Under the pieces are notes generated by a model that saw nothing but the letters and a program-made list of their open reading frames with translations, made no database searches and was not told where the DNA came from. DNA of 64,000 nucleotides from positions 1 to 64,000 of the forward strand of contig JAHBTI010000013.1 of the NCBI GenBank assembly GCA_019638705.1. The letters run 5' to 3'. Of the stretch, positions 28,106 through 36,759 are shown in pieces (position 1 is the first letter of the stretch; each line of letters opens with the position of its first letter). The translations under genes and the position numbers were made by a program. The stretch is from Bacteroidota bacterium. GTDB lineage: Bacteria; Bacteroidota; Bacteroidia; B-17B0; Aurantibacillaceae.

Positions 28106-28137
28106 AAAGCCCCGAATTTGATGTTCGGGGCTTTTTT
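28106..28137 (+). terminator. Terminator after citrate synthase
   Basis: AAAGCCCCGAA pairs with TTCGGGGCTTT around a short loop, followed by a T-run. Confidence 0.92.
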
Positions 28138-28166
28138 ATTGCTTTTTTTTGAAAATCCCCAAAACC

Positions 28167-28227
28167 GTTCACACAAAAAAACACACGTTCCACACAGAAA
28201 AAGATATGTTCCACACAAAAAAACAGC
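28167..28227. repeat. Three-copy tandem repeat, period 20-21
   Basis: Three units begin GTTC at 28167, 28187 and 28208 and continue with ACACA and an A-run. The rest of the gap from 28138 to the sigma gene holds no gene. Confidence 0.65.
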
Positions 28228-28336
28228 TATTTCGCATTTTTCCCGAAAAATTATTGTAACTGATTTTCAAATTCTTAATTATATCTTTTAAGTTATTTGA
28301 AATTTTGGCGTAACCACCTGCGTTATTTGGCTTATA

Positions 28337-28945
28337 ATGTCTAAACACTATTTTAGGCAAAAAAAGTTTATGGCAATTAACCCGCATTTTCATCACAGCA
28401 ACGAGCAACTTAATGAGGAGTTAATCATTATTGAAGCCGCTAAGCTCAATCCCGAGCAGTTTGCACCTCTGTACACTAAATATCACAAGCAGATATTTAA
28501 TTATGTGTATCAGCGTATGGACAGCAAAGACGATGCCTTTGACATAACCGCGCAAGTGTTTTTAAAAGCCCTCACCAACCTTGAAAAATACGAGTTTAAA
28601 GGCGTTCCCTTTGCAAGTTGGTTGTATCGCATTGCGCACAATGAAGTAATGCAACTTTTCCGCACACAAAAAAACAAACGCGCCATAAATGCCGACATTG
28701 GCGACTTGCGTTTTATTTGCGAAGAAAGCGAAACACCGTATTTTGAAGATTACATTCCTGTAATCAAGCAACTGATTTTGGAATTGAAACACGACGAACT
28801 GCAATTAGTAGAAATGCGTTTTTTTGAAAAACGACCTTTTAAGGAAATAGCCGAAATATTAGACATTACAGAGGTAAACGCCAAAGTGAGAATGCACAGA
28901 ATAATTGAAAAATTAAAAAAATCGTTAAGCAAATTGAAGATATAA
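28337..28945 (+). CDS. ECF-type RNA polymerase sigma factor
   Basis: This is an RNA polymerase sigma-70 family protein of about 190-200 residues. Region 2 (FAPLYTKYHKQIFNYVYQRM, then DAFDITAQVFLKALTNLEKY and PFASWLYRIAHNEVM) binds core enzyme and the -10 element; region 4 (KRPFKEIAEILDITEVNAKV) is the helix-turn-helix for the -35. An in-frame ATG 11 codons later (28370) is also possible. The next gene starts two bases after the stop and encodes a membrane protein, so an anti-sigma relation is plausible. The regulated genes are unknown. Confidence 0.9.
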   Translation: MSKHYFRQKKFMAINPHFHHSNEQLNEELIIIEAAKLNPEQFAPLYTKYHKQIFNYVYQRMDSKDDAFDITAQVFLKALTNLEKYEFKGVPFASWLYRIAHNEVMQLFRTQKNKRAINADIGDLRFICEESETPYFEDYIPVIKQLILELKHDELQLVEMRFFEKRPFKEIAEILDITEVNAKVRMHRIIEKLKKSLSKLKI

Positions 28946-28947
28946 TT

Positions 28948-30696
28948 ATGAATTTGAAATTTAATATTAACCGCCCGAAAGTTGGTGATGACGAAATAAA
29001 AAAACGCGAGGACTTTGACACACTCGTAAAACAATTTAAAGAGCAAAGCCTTAAAAAAGCGCAGGGCGATGAAAGTTGGTGGAAAGACAAAAAAATCCGC
29101 TACACCGCAGTTATAGCAGGCGTTACGGTAATTTGCACCATTACTTACAATTCCATTATTAACAATCAAAAACAACAAACGGCAAAGCATGAAACAATAA
29201 CTACTTCGCAAACACACAGCACACAAAATAAAAACACCGCTTTTGTAAAAGCACCAAGTTCTGCACTCAAAACCAATTACACGGCTTACAAGGTAAACAA
29301 TGCCAAAGGCGGAAGTGTAACGCACACCACATCAAGCAAAATAAAAATTCCGAAAAACAGTTTTGTGGACAAAAACGGAAAAGACATTATCGGCGATGTA
29401 ACCATTGAATACAAAGAGTTTCACGACATGGGCGACATCATTGCCAACGGAATACCAATGGCTTATGACAGCGCAGGAACAAAATACAATTTGGAAACCG
29501 CAGGTATGTTTGACATTCGCGGCTACCAAAACGGCGAGCCTGTTTTTATAAAACCCGATAAAAACATTGAAGTAGAATTGGCTTCGCAAACCGCCGAAGA
29601 CCGTTTTAATCAATATTATTTAGACACCGTAAAACGGAATTGGCAGTATATTAAAATAGATGATATACATACTTTGGTTTCCGAAAAAAAATCTGAAACT
29701 AAAAATGCAGAAAGTCCGAAATTAAATGAGATAAAAAAGCAAATTGACCTTGTAATTCCTAAAAAGATAGACAGCGTAAAAGTTGTTTATACCACTCGCA
29801 CATCGCAATTACAAAAACCTAAAGAACCTGCCAAACCTGAAAAAGTTACAGGCAAACCAACTATTGGATTTGAAGCGGACAATAAAGATTTTCCCGAATT
29901 ACAGGCATTCAAGAATGTAATTTTTGAAGTGGGTACGGAAAATAAAAATTACAGTAACGAGTTTCACGACATCACTTGGAGCAACGTAAAAATGAGCGAA
30001 GGCACGCAAAAAGGAAAAAATTATTTGCTTACGCTGATTTACCGTAATCGTGTAGAAAAATTAATTGTTTATCCTGTATTAAGCGGCGCAGATTTTGACA
30101 AAGCACAAAAAACGTATGAAGAAAAATTGGCGAACTATCAATCACTTTTAGAAAAACGCAATGCCGAAGAAAAACGCCTCATGGCTGAAATGCAAGCCAA
30201 ACAAGCTGCTTACATGGCAGAATTGAAAAAGAAAGAAGAAGAATACAAAGCCGAAAGAGCAAAATTATTAGCACAACAACAAAATGAAGTTGCCAATAAT
30301 TTTAATACCATAAATAATCAAACCCGTGCCACGCGCATTTTTCAGGTATCACAGTTTGGTATTTACAATTCCGATTGCCCACACAAAGCACCGCAAGGAA
30401 ATTCAGTCAATCCGATTTTTGTGTACGAAGAAAAATTTCTCATTCCCGATTTTATTTATCTGATTGACCACACGCAGAAAAGCGTTTACGCGCTTGATAA
30501 AAATGACGGAATTAAATTCGCTTACAATCCCGCCAACGAATATTCCATCTGCCTGTTCCAAAAAAACAACTTGTATCTGTGCAGCAAAATTTCCTTTAAA
30601 CAAAGCGCAGACGCTGAAAGCAATAAATTCAAAATCGTTTCTCTGCCCGACAAAGCCGACAATTTAATTGACTTTAAAAAAGCATTAGAGATATGA
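28948..30696 (+). CDS. Single-pass membrane protein with coiled coil, possible anti-sigma partner
   Basis: The first about 50 residues are hydrophilic and would be cytoplasmic. One membrane helix follows (about 51-68). The large outer part has a beta-rich domain (about 130-215, with IPKNSFVDKNGKDIIGDVTI), a disordered linker, a second folded region (310-390), a coiled coil (about 395-450, rich in Glu, Lys, Ala and Gln) and a C-terminal domain. I know no function for this architecture. Its membrane topology and the tight coupling to the sigma gene suggest it holds the sigma factor until an outside signal arrives; that is inference. Confidence 0.8.
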   Translation: MNLKFNINRPKVGDDEIKKREDFDTLVKQFKEQSLKKAQGDESWWKDKKIRYTAVIAGVTVICTITYNSIINNQKQQTAKHETITTSQTHSTQNKNTAFVKAPSSALKTNYTAYKVNNAKGGSVTHTTSSKIKIPKNSFVDKNGKDIIGDVTIEYKEFHDMGDIIANGIPMAYDSAGTKYNLETAGMFDIRGYQNGEPVFIKPDKNIEVELASQTAEDRFNQYYLDTVKRNWQYIKIDDIHTLVSEKKSETKNAESPKLNEIKKQIDLVIPKKIDSVKVVYTTRTSQLQKPKEPAKPEKVTGKPTIGFEADNKDFPELQAFKNVIFEVGTENKNYSNEFHDITWSNVKMSEGTQKGKNYLLTLIYRNRVEKLIVYPVLSGADFDKAQKTYEEKLANYQSLLEKRNAEEKRLMAEMQAKQAAYMAELKKKEEEYKAERAKLLAQQQNEVANNFNTINNQTRATRIFQVSQFGIYNSDCPHKAPQGNSVNPIFVYEEKFLIPDFIYLIDHTQKSVYALDKNDGIKFAYNPANEYSICLFQKNNLYLCSKISFKQSADAESNKFKIVSLPDKADNLIDFKKALEI

Positions 30697-31463
30697 AAAC
30701 AAAAATTGCTTTCGCTTTATTACTTATTATTTCTTTTTCGTTTACCAAAATAAAAAAGAAAGACAAAATCCCGCCCGGTACAGTACAAATCACCGAAACA
30801 TTTTTTGCCGATGAAGCTGAAGTTTCCAACCTCGCATGGCAGGAATATGAAAAATGGATTGAAATAAAATTCGGCAAAAACTCAAAAGAACATTTGGCTG
30901 TTTTGCCCGATACGCTTGTGTGGCGAGATTCATTATCATACAACGAACCTTATGTTATTTATTATTACCGACACCCTGCTTATAAAGACTATCCCGTTGT
31001 CGGTATTTCACACGAACAAGCCCTTGCTTTCTGCAAATGGCGCACCGAGCGCGTGAAAGAATATTATGCCATTCGTTATAAAAAGGATTGGAACATTGAA
31101 TACCGTTTGCCTACAAAAGAGGAATGGGAGTTTATCAGTAACAATGGGAATAATATAAATTTCACAACCTTTAAAAACAATAAAGGACAACTGCTTTTAA
31201 ATTGTATTCTGCCCGACAGTGCCTATACACATCTCAACGTGGCGCAAACTGCAGATGTAACTGCTCCTGTTTTTTCGTACTATCCAAACCATTTCAAAAT
31301 CTACAATATGTTTGGCAACGTAGCCGAAATGATTTCCGAAAAAGGAATTTGCAAAGGCGGCAGTTGGCGGCACAGACCTGAACAATGTCGCGCAGGAAAA
31401 GATGTTCCATACTCCAAACCCGAAGCGTGGCTTGGTTTCCGCTGCGTGTGCGTGGTGAATTAA
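30693..31463 (+). CDS. SUMF1/FGE-fold exported protein, non-catalytic type
   Basis: A signal peptide (1-20) precedes a domain of the formylglycine-generating-enzyme fold. Conserved phrases are VVGISHEQALAFCKWRTERV, YRLPTKEEWEF, MFGNVAEM and CKGGSW with LGFRCV at the end. The Cys pair that acts in true formylglycine enzymes is not at its usual place after GGS, so the protein is probably a binding or structural relative, like GldJ and GldK. It overlaps the membrane protein gene by four bases (ATGA). Third gene of the unit. Confidence 0.85.
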   Translation: MKTKIAFALLLIISFSFTKIKKKDKIPPGTVQITETFFADEAEVSNLAWQEYEKWIEIKFGKNSKEHLAVLPDTLVWRDSLSYNEPYVIYYYRHPAYKDYPVVGISHEQALAFCKWRTERVKEYYAIRYKKDWNIEYRLPTKEEWEFISNNGNNINFTTFKNNKGQLLLNCILPDSAYTHLNVAQTADVTAPVFSYYPNHFKIYNMFGNVAEMISEKGICKGGSWRHRPEQCRAGKDVPYSKPEAWLGFRCVCVVN

Positions 31464-32158
31464 CCTAAAATCGGAAATTCTTGATATAATTTTAAAAGAG
31501 TTATTGTTTCGGTTCTGAGTTTTGTGCGCACAAAGTTTTTTGTTTCGGGTGTGAGTAAATCGCCAATTCCGTTTAATAAACCTTTATCGGTTGTTTTTTC
31601 CAAACGTTTGATACATTTTTGTAAATAATCCGAAAGGGGCATTCTCATTCGCGTTTCTACTAACAATTGATTTACGGGCGTTCGGTTTTCCATAAAAAAC
31701 CAACAATCAAAAATATCTCTGTTGGTTAGTTCCGTTCGGTCAAGCAAAGCGCATAACTTGTGTGCAAACATATCGGGCTTGGTCATTACAAGCATATTTA
31801 TTCCCATATAGTTTTTTATCTCGTACCTGTTGTCAAATTTTCGCGTTGAAATTTCCATTTTCAATTTTCGCTCGCCCGTTCCATAATCCAACACCAAAAC
31901 TTGCCCAAAATGTTTTTGCGCTTCATCATGTATGTTTCCGTATTTCAGCAAAATGCTTTTTAGTTTTTTAAATACCTTCGTTTCTTTTTCAGGTTTTAGC
32001 AAATTAAAATCCAAATCCACCGAAAAGCGCGGTAAATCATAAAAGAACAATAATGCCGTGCCGCCTTTAAATCCTAAACAAGTAGCCAGCTCTATGTCAG
32101 AATACACATCGCGCAAAATTTGCAGCATAAAAAATTTATGTTTGTTCAGGTCTGTCAT
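31460..32158 (-). CDS. AbiEii-type nucleotidyltransferase toxin
   Basis: The N-terminal domain shows the motif GFKGGTALLFFYDLPRFSVD followed by LDF, with D48 and D50 as the metal-binding acidic pair of the DNA polymerase beta fold. This is the AbiEii/MenT family (Pfam PF08843). Such proteins add nucleotides to tRNA or similar targets and cause growth arrest. At 232 residues it is shorter than the phage-defence AbiEii of Streptococcus. It overlaps its antitoxin by 23 bases and converges on the SUMF1 gene. Confidence 0.88.
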   Translation of the reverse strand: MTDLNKHKFFMLQILRDVYSDIELATCLGFKGGTALLFFYDLPRFSVDLDFNLLKPEKETKVFKKLKSILLKYGNIHDEAQKHFGQVLVLDYGTGERKLKMEISTRKFDNRYEIKNYMGINMLVMTKPDMFAHKLCALLDRTELTNRDIFDCWFFMENRTPVNQLLVETRMRMPLSDYLQKCIKRLEKTTDKGLLNGIGDLLTPETKNFVRTKLRTETITLLKLYQEFPILG

Positions 32159-32714
32159 TTTTAAATAATTTTTTCACACGTTTGTTTAGCATTACCGAAT
32201 TATAAACAGGCAACAACTGTTCTATTTTTTTTGTGTCCAATGGTTTTAAGTTATCAAAATACGTTGCACCGTTTAAATACAAAACATCTAAAAAGGCACG
32301 TTCAGGGCTTGCAACAGTTACCGTATTTTGTTTTTGCTCAATGCCCGACGAAGCAATTAAAATTTCGTTTTTTATTTTGCGAAAGCTAAATGTTTTATCG
32401 GCAATTTTTAGTTCTCTGCTTAAATAAGAAACCATTGTTATTCGGCTGTCGTACTGAAAAATTACACCTGCCTGCTGCAGTACATATTCCAAAGAAATGT
32501 ATGACGGTGAAAATATTCTGCACGCTAATTCTTCTGTGCTGTAATTAAGTTTGCAATAAATTCCTTTGCGCGGATTAAGCAATTTACCGTTGCGAACAAG
32601 GTAATTTAACCGCTGGTTAAGCGATGTAAAATTACTTTCGCCTGCAAGCATCGCCACATCTTTTAAGCGAAATACCGTACGAACATCATTATATAAAATA
32701 AATTGTAAATCCAT
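32136..32714 (-). CDS. AbiEi-type antitoxin with winged helix
   Basis: The protein has about 192 residues. A winged-helix-type N-terminus (VFRLKDVAMLAGESNFTSLN, then QRLNYLVRNGKLLNPRKGIY) is typical of AbiEi-like antitoxins that bind their own promoter. The second half follows with SPERAFLDVLYLNG, a phrase common to the family. The start is taken as the second Met (32714) because the first ATG would lie inside the -7 promoter box. Confidence 0.85.
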   Translation of the reverse strand: MDLQFILYNDVRTVFRLKDVAMLAGESNFTSLNQRLNYLVRNGKLLNPRKGIYCKLNYSTEELACRIFSPSYISLEYVLQQAGVIFQYDSRITMVSYLSRELKIADKTFSFRKIKNEILIASSGIEQKQNTVTVASPERAFLDVLYLNGATYFDNLKPLDTKKIEQLLPVYNSVMLNKRVKKLFKNDRPEQT

Positions 32715-32723
32715 TTTATGAAC

Positions 32724-32731
32724 CAAATATA
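32724..32731 (-). promoter_or_regulatory. Candidate -7 box for the AbiE pair
   Basis: On the minus strand this reads TATATTTG, an exact match to TAnnTTTG. It lies ten bases before the preferred start, so the transcript would be nearly leaderless. Confidence 0.45.
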
Positions 32732-32777
32732 CGAATTTTTTAAATGTTTAGTTCACAAAATAGTATTTTTTTAGTAT

Positions 32778-32785
32778 TATATTTG
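32778..32785 (+). promoter_or_regulatory. Candidate -7 box of gpmA
   Basis: TATATTTG matches TAnnTTTG exactly and lies twelve bases before the gpmA ATG. It shares the divergent gap with the AbiE promoter. Confidence 0.45.
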
Positions 32786-32797
32786 CACCTCTAAATT

Positions 32798-33403
32798 ATG
32801 GCACAGTTAGTTATTTTTCGCCACGGGCAAAGCCTTTGGAACTTAGAAAACAAATTTACGGGTTGGGTTGATGTTGAACTTTCGCCCAAAGGAATTGAAG
32901 AAGCAAAAAATGCGGGCGCAAAACTGAAAGATTATACGTTTGATTACGCTTACGCATCGGATTTAAAACGCGCTCAAAATACTTTGACTTTGGCTTTGGA
33001 AAGTGCAGCGCATTCACCAATCGCACCAATTTATAACCAAGCCTTAAACGAGCGTATGTACGGCGATTTACAAGGTTTGAATAAAGAAGAAACCGCAAAA
33101 AAATTTGGCGAGGAGCAAGTAAAAATTTGGCGCAGAAGTTACGACATTCCGCCGCCAAACGGTGAAAGCCTGAAAGACACAGCCGCTCGCGTTATTCCCT
33201 ATTTTGAAAATGAAATTATCCCAAAACTGAAAGCAGGAAAAAATGTGGTGATTGCCGCTCACGGAAACTCCTTACGCGCACTCATCATGTATTTGGAAAA
33301 CATGACACCCGCACAAATTTTAGAATTTGAAATCGGCACGGCACAACCGCGATTGTATGAATTGGATAAAGACATGAAAGTTTTGTCGGTAAAAAATTTA
33401 TAA
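32798..33403 (+). CDS. gpmA: 2,3-bisphosphoglycerate-dependent phosphoglycerate mutase
   Basis: The enzyme has 201 residues. RHGQSLWN near the start carries the phosphorylated His9, ALNERMYGDLQG holds E85, and AHGNSLRAL carries H155. These are the four-part signature of cofactor-dependent mutases, which interconvert 2- and 3-phosphoglycerate. It is shorter than the 250-residue Escherichia type but typical for Bacteroidota. The neighbouring enolase works on its product. Confidence 0.92.
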   Translation: MAQLVIFRHGQSLWNLENKFTGWVDVELSPKGIEEAKNAGAKLKDYTFDYAYASDLKRAQNTLTLALESAAHSPIAPIYNQALNERMYGDLQGLNKEETAKKFGEEQVKIWRRSYDIPPPNGESLKDTAARVIPYFENEIIPKLKAGKNVVIAAHGNSLRALIMYLENMTPAQILEFEIGTAQPRLYELDKDMKVLSVKNL

Positions 33404-33409
33404 TACTCA

Positions 33410-33482
33410 ACACAGAGGCACAAAGTCGCAGAGGCACGGAAAGAACAAACTCTGTGTCTTAGTGCCTCCGAGCCTCTGTGTC
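33410..33482. repeat. Interspersed palindromic repeat (GAGGCAC family)
   Basis: ACACAGAGGCACAAAG and its near inverse CTTAGTGCCTCCGAGCC and CTCTGTGTC form a long imperfect hairpin. A related element lies at 39518-39576. It fills the gap between gpmA and the HAD gene. Confidence 0.7.
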
Positions 33483-33492
33483 AAAACAAACA

Positions 33493-33948
33493 ATGAACTT
33501 CATAAACGAAAATAGCAAAGTAATAGCCGTTGATTTTGACGGAACAATTGTAGAGCACAAATATCCTGCCATTGGTAAGGAAATGCTGTTTGCTTTTGCA
33601 ACGTTGAAAGCACTGCAACAAAAAGGACACAAACTAATTTTGTGGACAATCCGCACAGGCGAACTATTGCAGGAAGCAGTTGATTATTGTAAAGCAAACG
33701 GCGTGGAATTTTACGCGGTAAACAAAAACTATCCCGAAGAAATGTTAGACGATACTGTTTCGCGCAAATTAAACGCCGATATTTTTATTGATGACAGAAG
33801 TCTTGGCGGTTTCATCGGCTGGAGCGAAGTGTGGCAAACGCTTCACCCCGAAGGCGGAAATTTTTTACATCAACTGAAAAACGCCGAAGCACATAATAAT
33901 TACAACAAACAACAAAATTCACTACTGAAAAAGTTATTCGGAAAATGA
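33493..33948 (+). CDS. HAD-fold hydrolase (BT0820-like)
   Basis: The 151-residue protein is placed from the ATG after the repeat; the upstream extension is inside the repeat. It has VIAVDFDGTIVEH (HAD motif I, with the catalytic Asp in DFDG), LILWTIRTG (motif II) and ADIFIDDRS (motif IV). Proteins of this size in Bacteroidota are small HAD phosphatases or nucleotidases. The substrate is not known. It is coupled to map by an ATGA overlap. Confidence 0.8.
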   Translation: MNFINENSKVIAVDFDGTIVEHKYPAIGKEMLFAFATLKALQQKGHKLILWTIRTGELLQEAVDYCKANGVEFYAVNKNYPEEMLDDTVSRKLNADIFIDDRSLGGFIGWSEVWQTLHPEGGNFLHQLKNAEAHNNYNKQQNSLLKKLFGK

Positions 33949-34739
33949 TTTATTTAAAAAACAGAGAAGAAATTGAATTAATGCGCGAAAGCGCACTTAT
34001 GGTGTCGCGCACCTTGGCAATTGTGGCACGTGAAGTAAGACCGGGCGTTACACCGTTATATTTGGACAAACTCGCCGAAGAATTTATCCGCGACAACGGC
34101 GGCGTTCCTGCATTTAAAGGTTATGGAAACAGAAACAATCCTTTTCCTGCTTCGCTTTGCATTTCAATAAATGAAGCCGTTGTTCACGGTATTCCCACAA
34201 ACACCCCTTTAAATGACGGCGACATTATTTCGGTGGATTGCGGCGTGAAGAAAAACGGTTTTTACGGCGACCATGCTTACACATTTGCCGTTGGCGAAAT
34301 AAAACCCGAAGTGCAAAAGTTGTTGGACGTTACGAAAGAATGTTTGTACATAGGCATTGAAAAAATGACAAGCGGCAATCGTGTGGGCGACATCAGCTAT
34401 GCCATACAAACACACGCCGAAAAAAACGGTTATGGCGTGGTGCGCGAACTGGTGGGGCACGGACTTGGAAAAAATATGCACGAAGACCCCGAAGTGCCTA
34501 ATTTCGGGCATCGCGGCAACGGACCAAAATTAAAAGAAGGCATGGTGCTTGCCATTGAGCCGATGATAAACATGGGAACAAAAAATGTGAAACAATTGGG
34601 TGACGGTTGGACAATCATCACCGCCGACCGCAAACCAAGTGCACATTTTGAACACGATGTTGCCATTATTGACGGCAAACCCGAAATTTTGAGTTCTTAC
34701 GCTTATATTGAAGAAGCATTGGCTTCGGTGGTGAGATAA
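33945..34739 (+). CDS. map: Methionine aminopeptidase type I
   Basis: This 264-residue enzyme removes the N-terminal Met from nascent proteins. The five metal ligands are visible: D98, D109, H172, E205 and E236, with GHGLGKNMHEDPEVPN around H172 and LAIEPMINMG around E205. The start overlaps the HAD stop in ATGA. It is full length for the short type I class. Confidence 0.95.
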   Translation: MIYLKNREEIELMRESALMVSRTLAIVAREVRPGVTPLYLDKLAEEFIRDNGGVPAFKGYGNRNNPFPASLCISINEAVVHGIPTNTPLNDGDIISVDCGVKKNGFYGDHAYTFAVGEIKPEVQKLLDVTKECLYIGIEKMTSGNRVGDISYAIQTHAEKNGYGVVRELVGHGLGKNMHEDPEVPNFGHRGNGPKLKEGMVLAIEPMINMGTKNVKQLGDGWTIITADRKPSAHFEHDVAIIDGKPEILSSYAYIEEALASVVR

Positions 34740-34743
34740 AAAA

Positions 34744-34760
34744 TACCCAATTTTGGGTAC
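34744..34760 (+). terminator. Possible weak hairpin after map
   Basis: TACCCAA and TTGGGTA form a short stem at 34744-34759, with a T-run only about ten bases later. It is weak and may be no more than a chance hairpin. Confidence 0.3.
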
Positions 34761-34863
34761 AAAATAATTTTTTCACATGTTAGAATAATGCAGAAATTTA
34801 TCTGAATAAAATCACGCAAACATTTCTGTATTCAGTAACATATCCGTTCAAGAATTAAGAGAC

Positions 34864-35994
34864 TTGGCTCATTTGCGACAACGCAGAAAACTATCTGTGT
34901 TTAACAAATGCGTGCTGTGGCTGCATTATGCCGTCATACTTGCCTTGTTACTGGGTGTGGCGGCAAAATACATCTCGCCCCTGCTCTTTTGGATACCCGC
35001 GTTTTTCGGACTGGCTTTTCCGTTTTTGTTTTTATTTAATTTACTGCTCGTTATTTACTGGTTAGCTTTGTTTAATCCGTTTATTGTGTTTGGCTTGGCT
35101 GCTTTGTTCATCAGTTTCCCAACCGCTTACAGATATGTGCAATTCAGTTTTTCCGAACAAAAAGCCAAAAGCAAACAACTGAAAGTTACTTCTTACAACA
35201 GTATGTTGTTTGACCTATATAACTGGTCAAACAACAAAGAAAGCAGAAGCAGCATTTTGTCAAACCTCGCAGAAATTAACCCCGATATTTTGTGCTTGCA
35301 GGAATTTTATACTTCGGAAGAAAAAGGCGATTACAACAACATTAACGATGTGAAAGAACTAATGCGCACAAAATTTTTTCATGCCGAATACACCACCACC
35401 TTGCGCGGGTTTGACCACTGGGGCATTGCCACATTCAGCAAATATCCCATTGTTAATCAGGGGAAAATTGTGTTCAACACCAAATCAAACAATGTGTGCA
35501 TTTATTCCGACATTGTAATTAACCAAGATACTGTGCGTGTTTATAATCTTCATTTGCAGTCCATAAGTTTTACCAAAAGCAACAATAAATTTTTAGACGA
35601 CATTATTTCAAAAGAGCAAGATGCAAAAGACGAATTTTTGAACAGCCGGCACATTTTGCGAAGACTGAAACGCGCCTTTTTACTGCGAACCAAACAGGTG
35701 GAAATGGTTTACGTTCATATAAAAACCTGCCCATACAAAATTATTTTGTGCGGAGATTTTAACGATACTGCCGCATCTTACGCTTATCAAAAACTTTCTA
35801 AAAATTTAAACGATGCCTTTATTGAAAAAGGCTTGGGCTTTGGCAGAACGTATGCAGGCAAGTGGCCCCGTTTTCGTATTGATTATATTTTGCACAGCAA
35901 GCAGTTGCATTGCAATAAGTTTCAGCGTTTTGACGAAACCTTTACCGACCACTACCCCATTACGGCGTTTTTTGATATGCCTGTTTATAAGTGA
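34864..35994 (+). CDS. Endonuclease/exonuclease/phosphatase family membrane protein
   Basis: This 376-residue protein has about three N-terminal membrane helices (15-37, 43-65, 68-85) and then the DNase I-like domain. Elements are LKVTSYNSMLFDLYNW at the start, INPDILCLQEFY with the metal Glu, KIILCGDFNDTA with the catalytic Asp and Asn, and the ending ETFTDHYPITAFFDM with the catalytic His. The start is an unusual TTG; no in-frame ATG lies upstream before a stop. The target, nucleic acid or phospholipid, cannot be told. It is a common family in Bacteroidota. Confidence 0.82.
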   Translation: MAHLRQRRKLSVFNKCVLWLHYAVILALLLGVAAKYISPLLFWIPAFFGLAFPFLFLFNLLLVIYWLALFNPFIVFGLAALFISFPTAYRYVQFSFSEQKAKSKQLKVTSYNSMLFDLYNWSNNKESRSSILSNLAEINPDILCLQEFYTSEEKGDYNNINDVKELMRTKFFHAEYTTTLRGFDHWGIATFSKYPIVNQGKIVFNTKSNNVCIYSDIVINQDTVRVYNLHLQSISFTKSNNKFLDDIISKEQDAKDEFLNSRHILRRLKRAFLLRTKQVEMVYVHIKTCPYKIILCGDFNDTAASYAYQKLSKNLNDAFIEKGLGFGRTYAGKWPRFRIDYILHSKQLHCNKFQRFDETFTDHYPITAFFDMPVYK

Positions 35995-36086
35995 ATAAAA
36001 TAAACACATCTTCATTGTAACTTCATTCTGCGTTCACACAAAAATTTATACTTTTACCGCACAAAACATTAAAATCAGATTTATTT

Positions 36087-36683
36087 ATGAAAAGTAAAAT
36101 TATTTTGGCAGCCACCGTAGCGGCAGTAGTATTAAGTTCATGTGCAACAAGTTTCGGTATTCAAAAACGCCGTTACAGCAAAGGTTATCACGTTTCGGTA
36201 ACACACAAAAACAAAGTTGAAAATAAACACGGGCAAACTAAAAACACAGTAGCTCACACAGAAAATGAAACCGTAAAAACGGAAATCGTAAACGCTGCTC
36301 CCGAAGTAAAAACTGTAAACCATGTTGAGTTTGCACAAGTTGCTTCACAAAACACAAACCCACAAACTTCAACCAAACAACAAGAAAACAACGTTGTAAC
36401 GGCAAGTGTAAAACAAAATGTTGTTACCGCCAAGCAAGTCGATTTCAAGCCTGTGGTAATGGCTAAAAAACAAGCACAAGCTACAGGTAGTGGTGGCGGA
36501 ACTAATATTGTTGTATTGGTTATTTTGTCTATTTTTCCGATACTTGCGCTTATTGCAGTTTGGCTACACGACAGCAAAGCCATTACACTTAATTTTTGGA
36601 TAACATTAATCCTTCACTTCGTAGCATTATATTGGTTGTTTGCGTTATTAGTCGTATTAGATATTATAAACCTTGACAAATAA
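36087..36683 (+). CDS. Lipoprotein with C-terminal YqaE/Pmp3-like membrane domain
   Basis: A lipobox signal (VVLSSC, Cys19) leads to a Thr- and Asn-rich spacer (about 20-140) and ends with two hydrophobic helices (NIVVLVILSIFPILALIAVW, and FWITLILHFVALYWLFALLV). The helix pair matches the YqaE/Pmp3 (UPF0057) arrangement. A lipoprotein signal combined with this domain is seen in other Bacteroidota. The function is unknown. Confidence 0.68.
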   Translation: MKSKIILAATVAAVVLSSCATSFGIQKRRYSKGYHVSVTHKNKVENKHGQTKNTVAHTENETVKTEIVNAAPEVKTVNHVEFAQVASQNTNPQTSTKQQENNVVTASVKQNVVTAKQVDFKPVVMAKKQAQATGSGGGTNIVVLVILSIFPILALIAVWLHDSKAITLNFWITLILHFVALYWLFALLVVLDIINLDK

Positions 36684-36722
36684 TCTTTCAGGATTTTAAC
36701 AAATAGTGAATAATTAAAAACG

Positions 36723-36730
36723 TATATTTG
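36723..36730 (+). promoter_or_regulatory. Candidate -7 box of the Cys/Lys-rich gene
   Basis: TATATTTG matches TAnnTTTG exactly and lies 29 bases before the ATG at 36760. Confidence 0.45.
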
Positions 36731-36759
36731 TCCATACTAACAATTTAAAATTTTACACA

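Noticed and set aside
28169..28408. A minus-strand frame of 79 residues
   Set aside because: It crosses the tandem repeat and overlaps the sigma gene start with no recognisable sequence.
28750..29325. A long antisense frame of 191 residues over the sigma and membrane protein genes
   Set aside because: It lies opposite two well-supported coding genes and has no signal or motif; its Cys- and Phe-rich content is that of a shadow.
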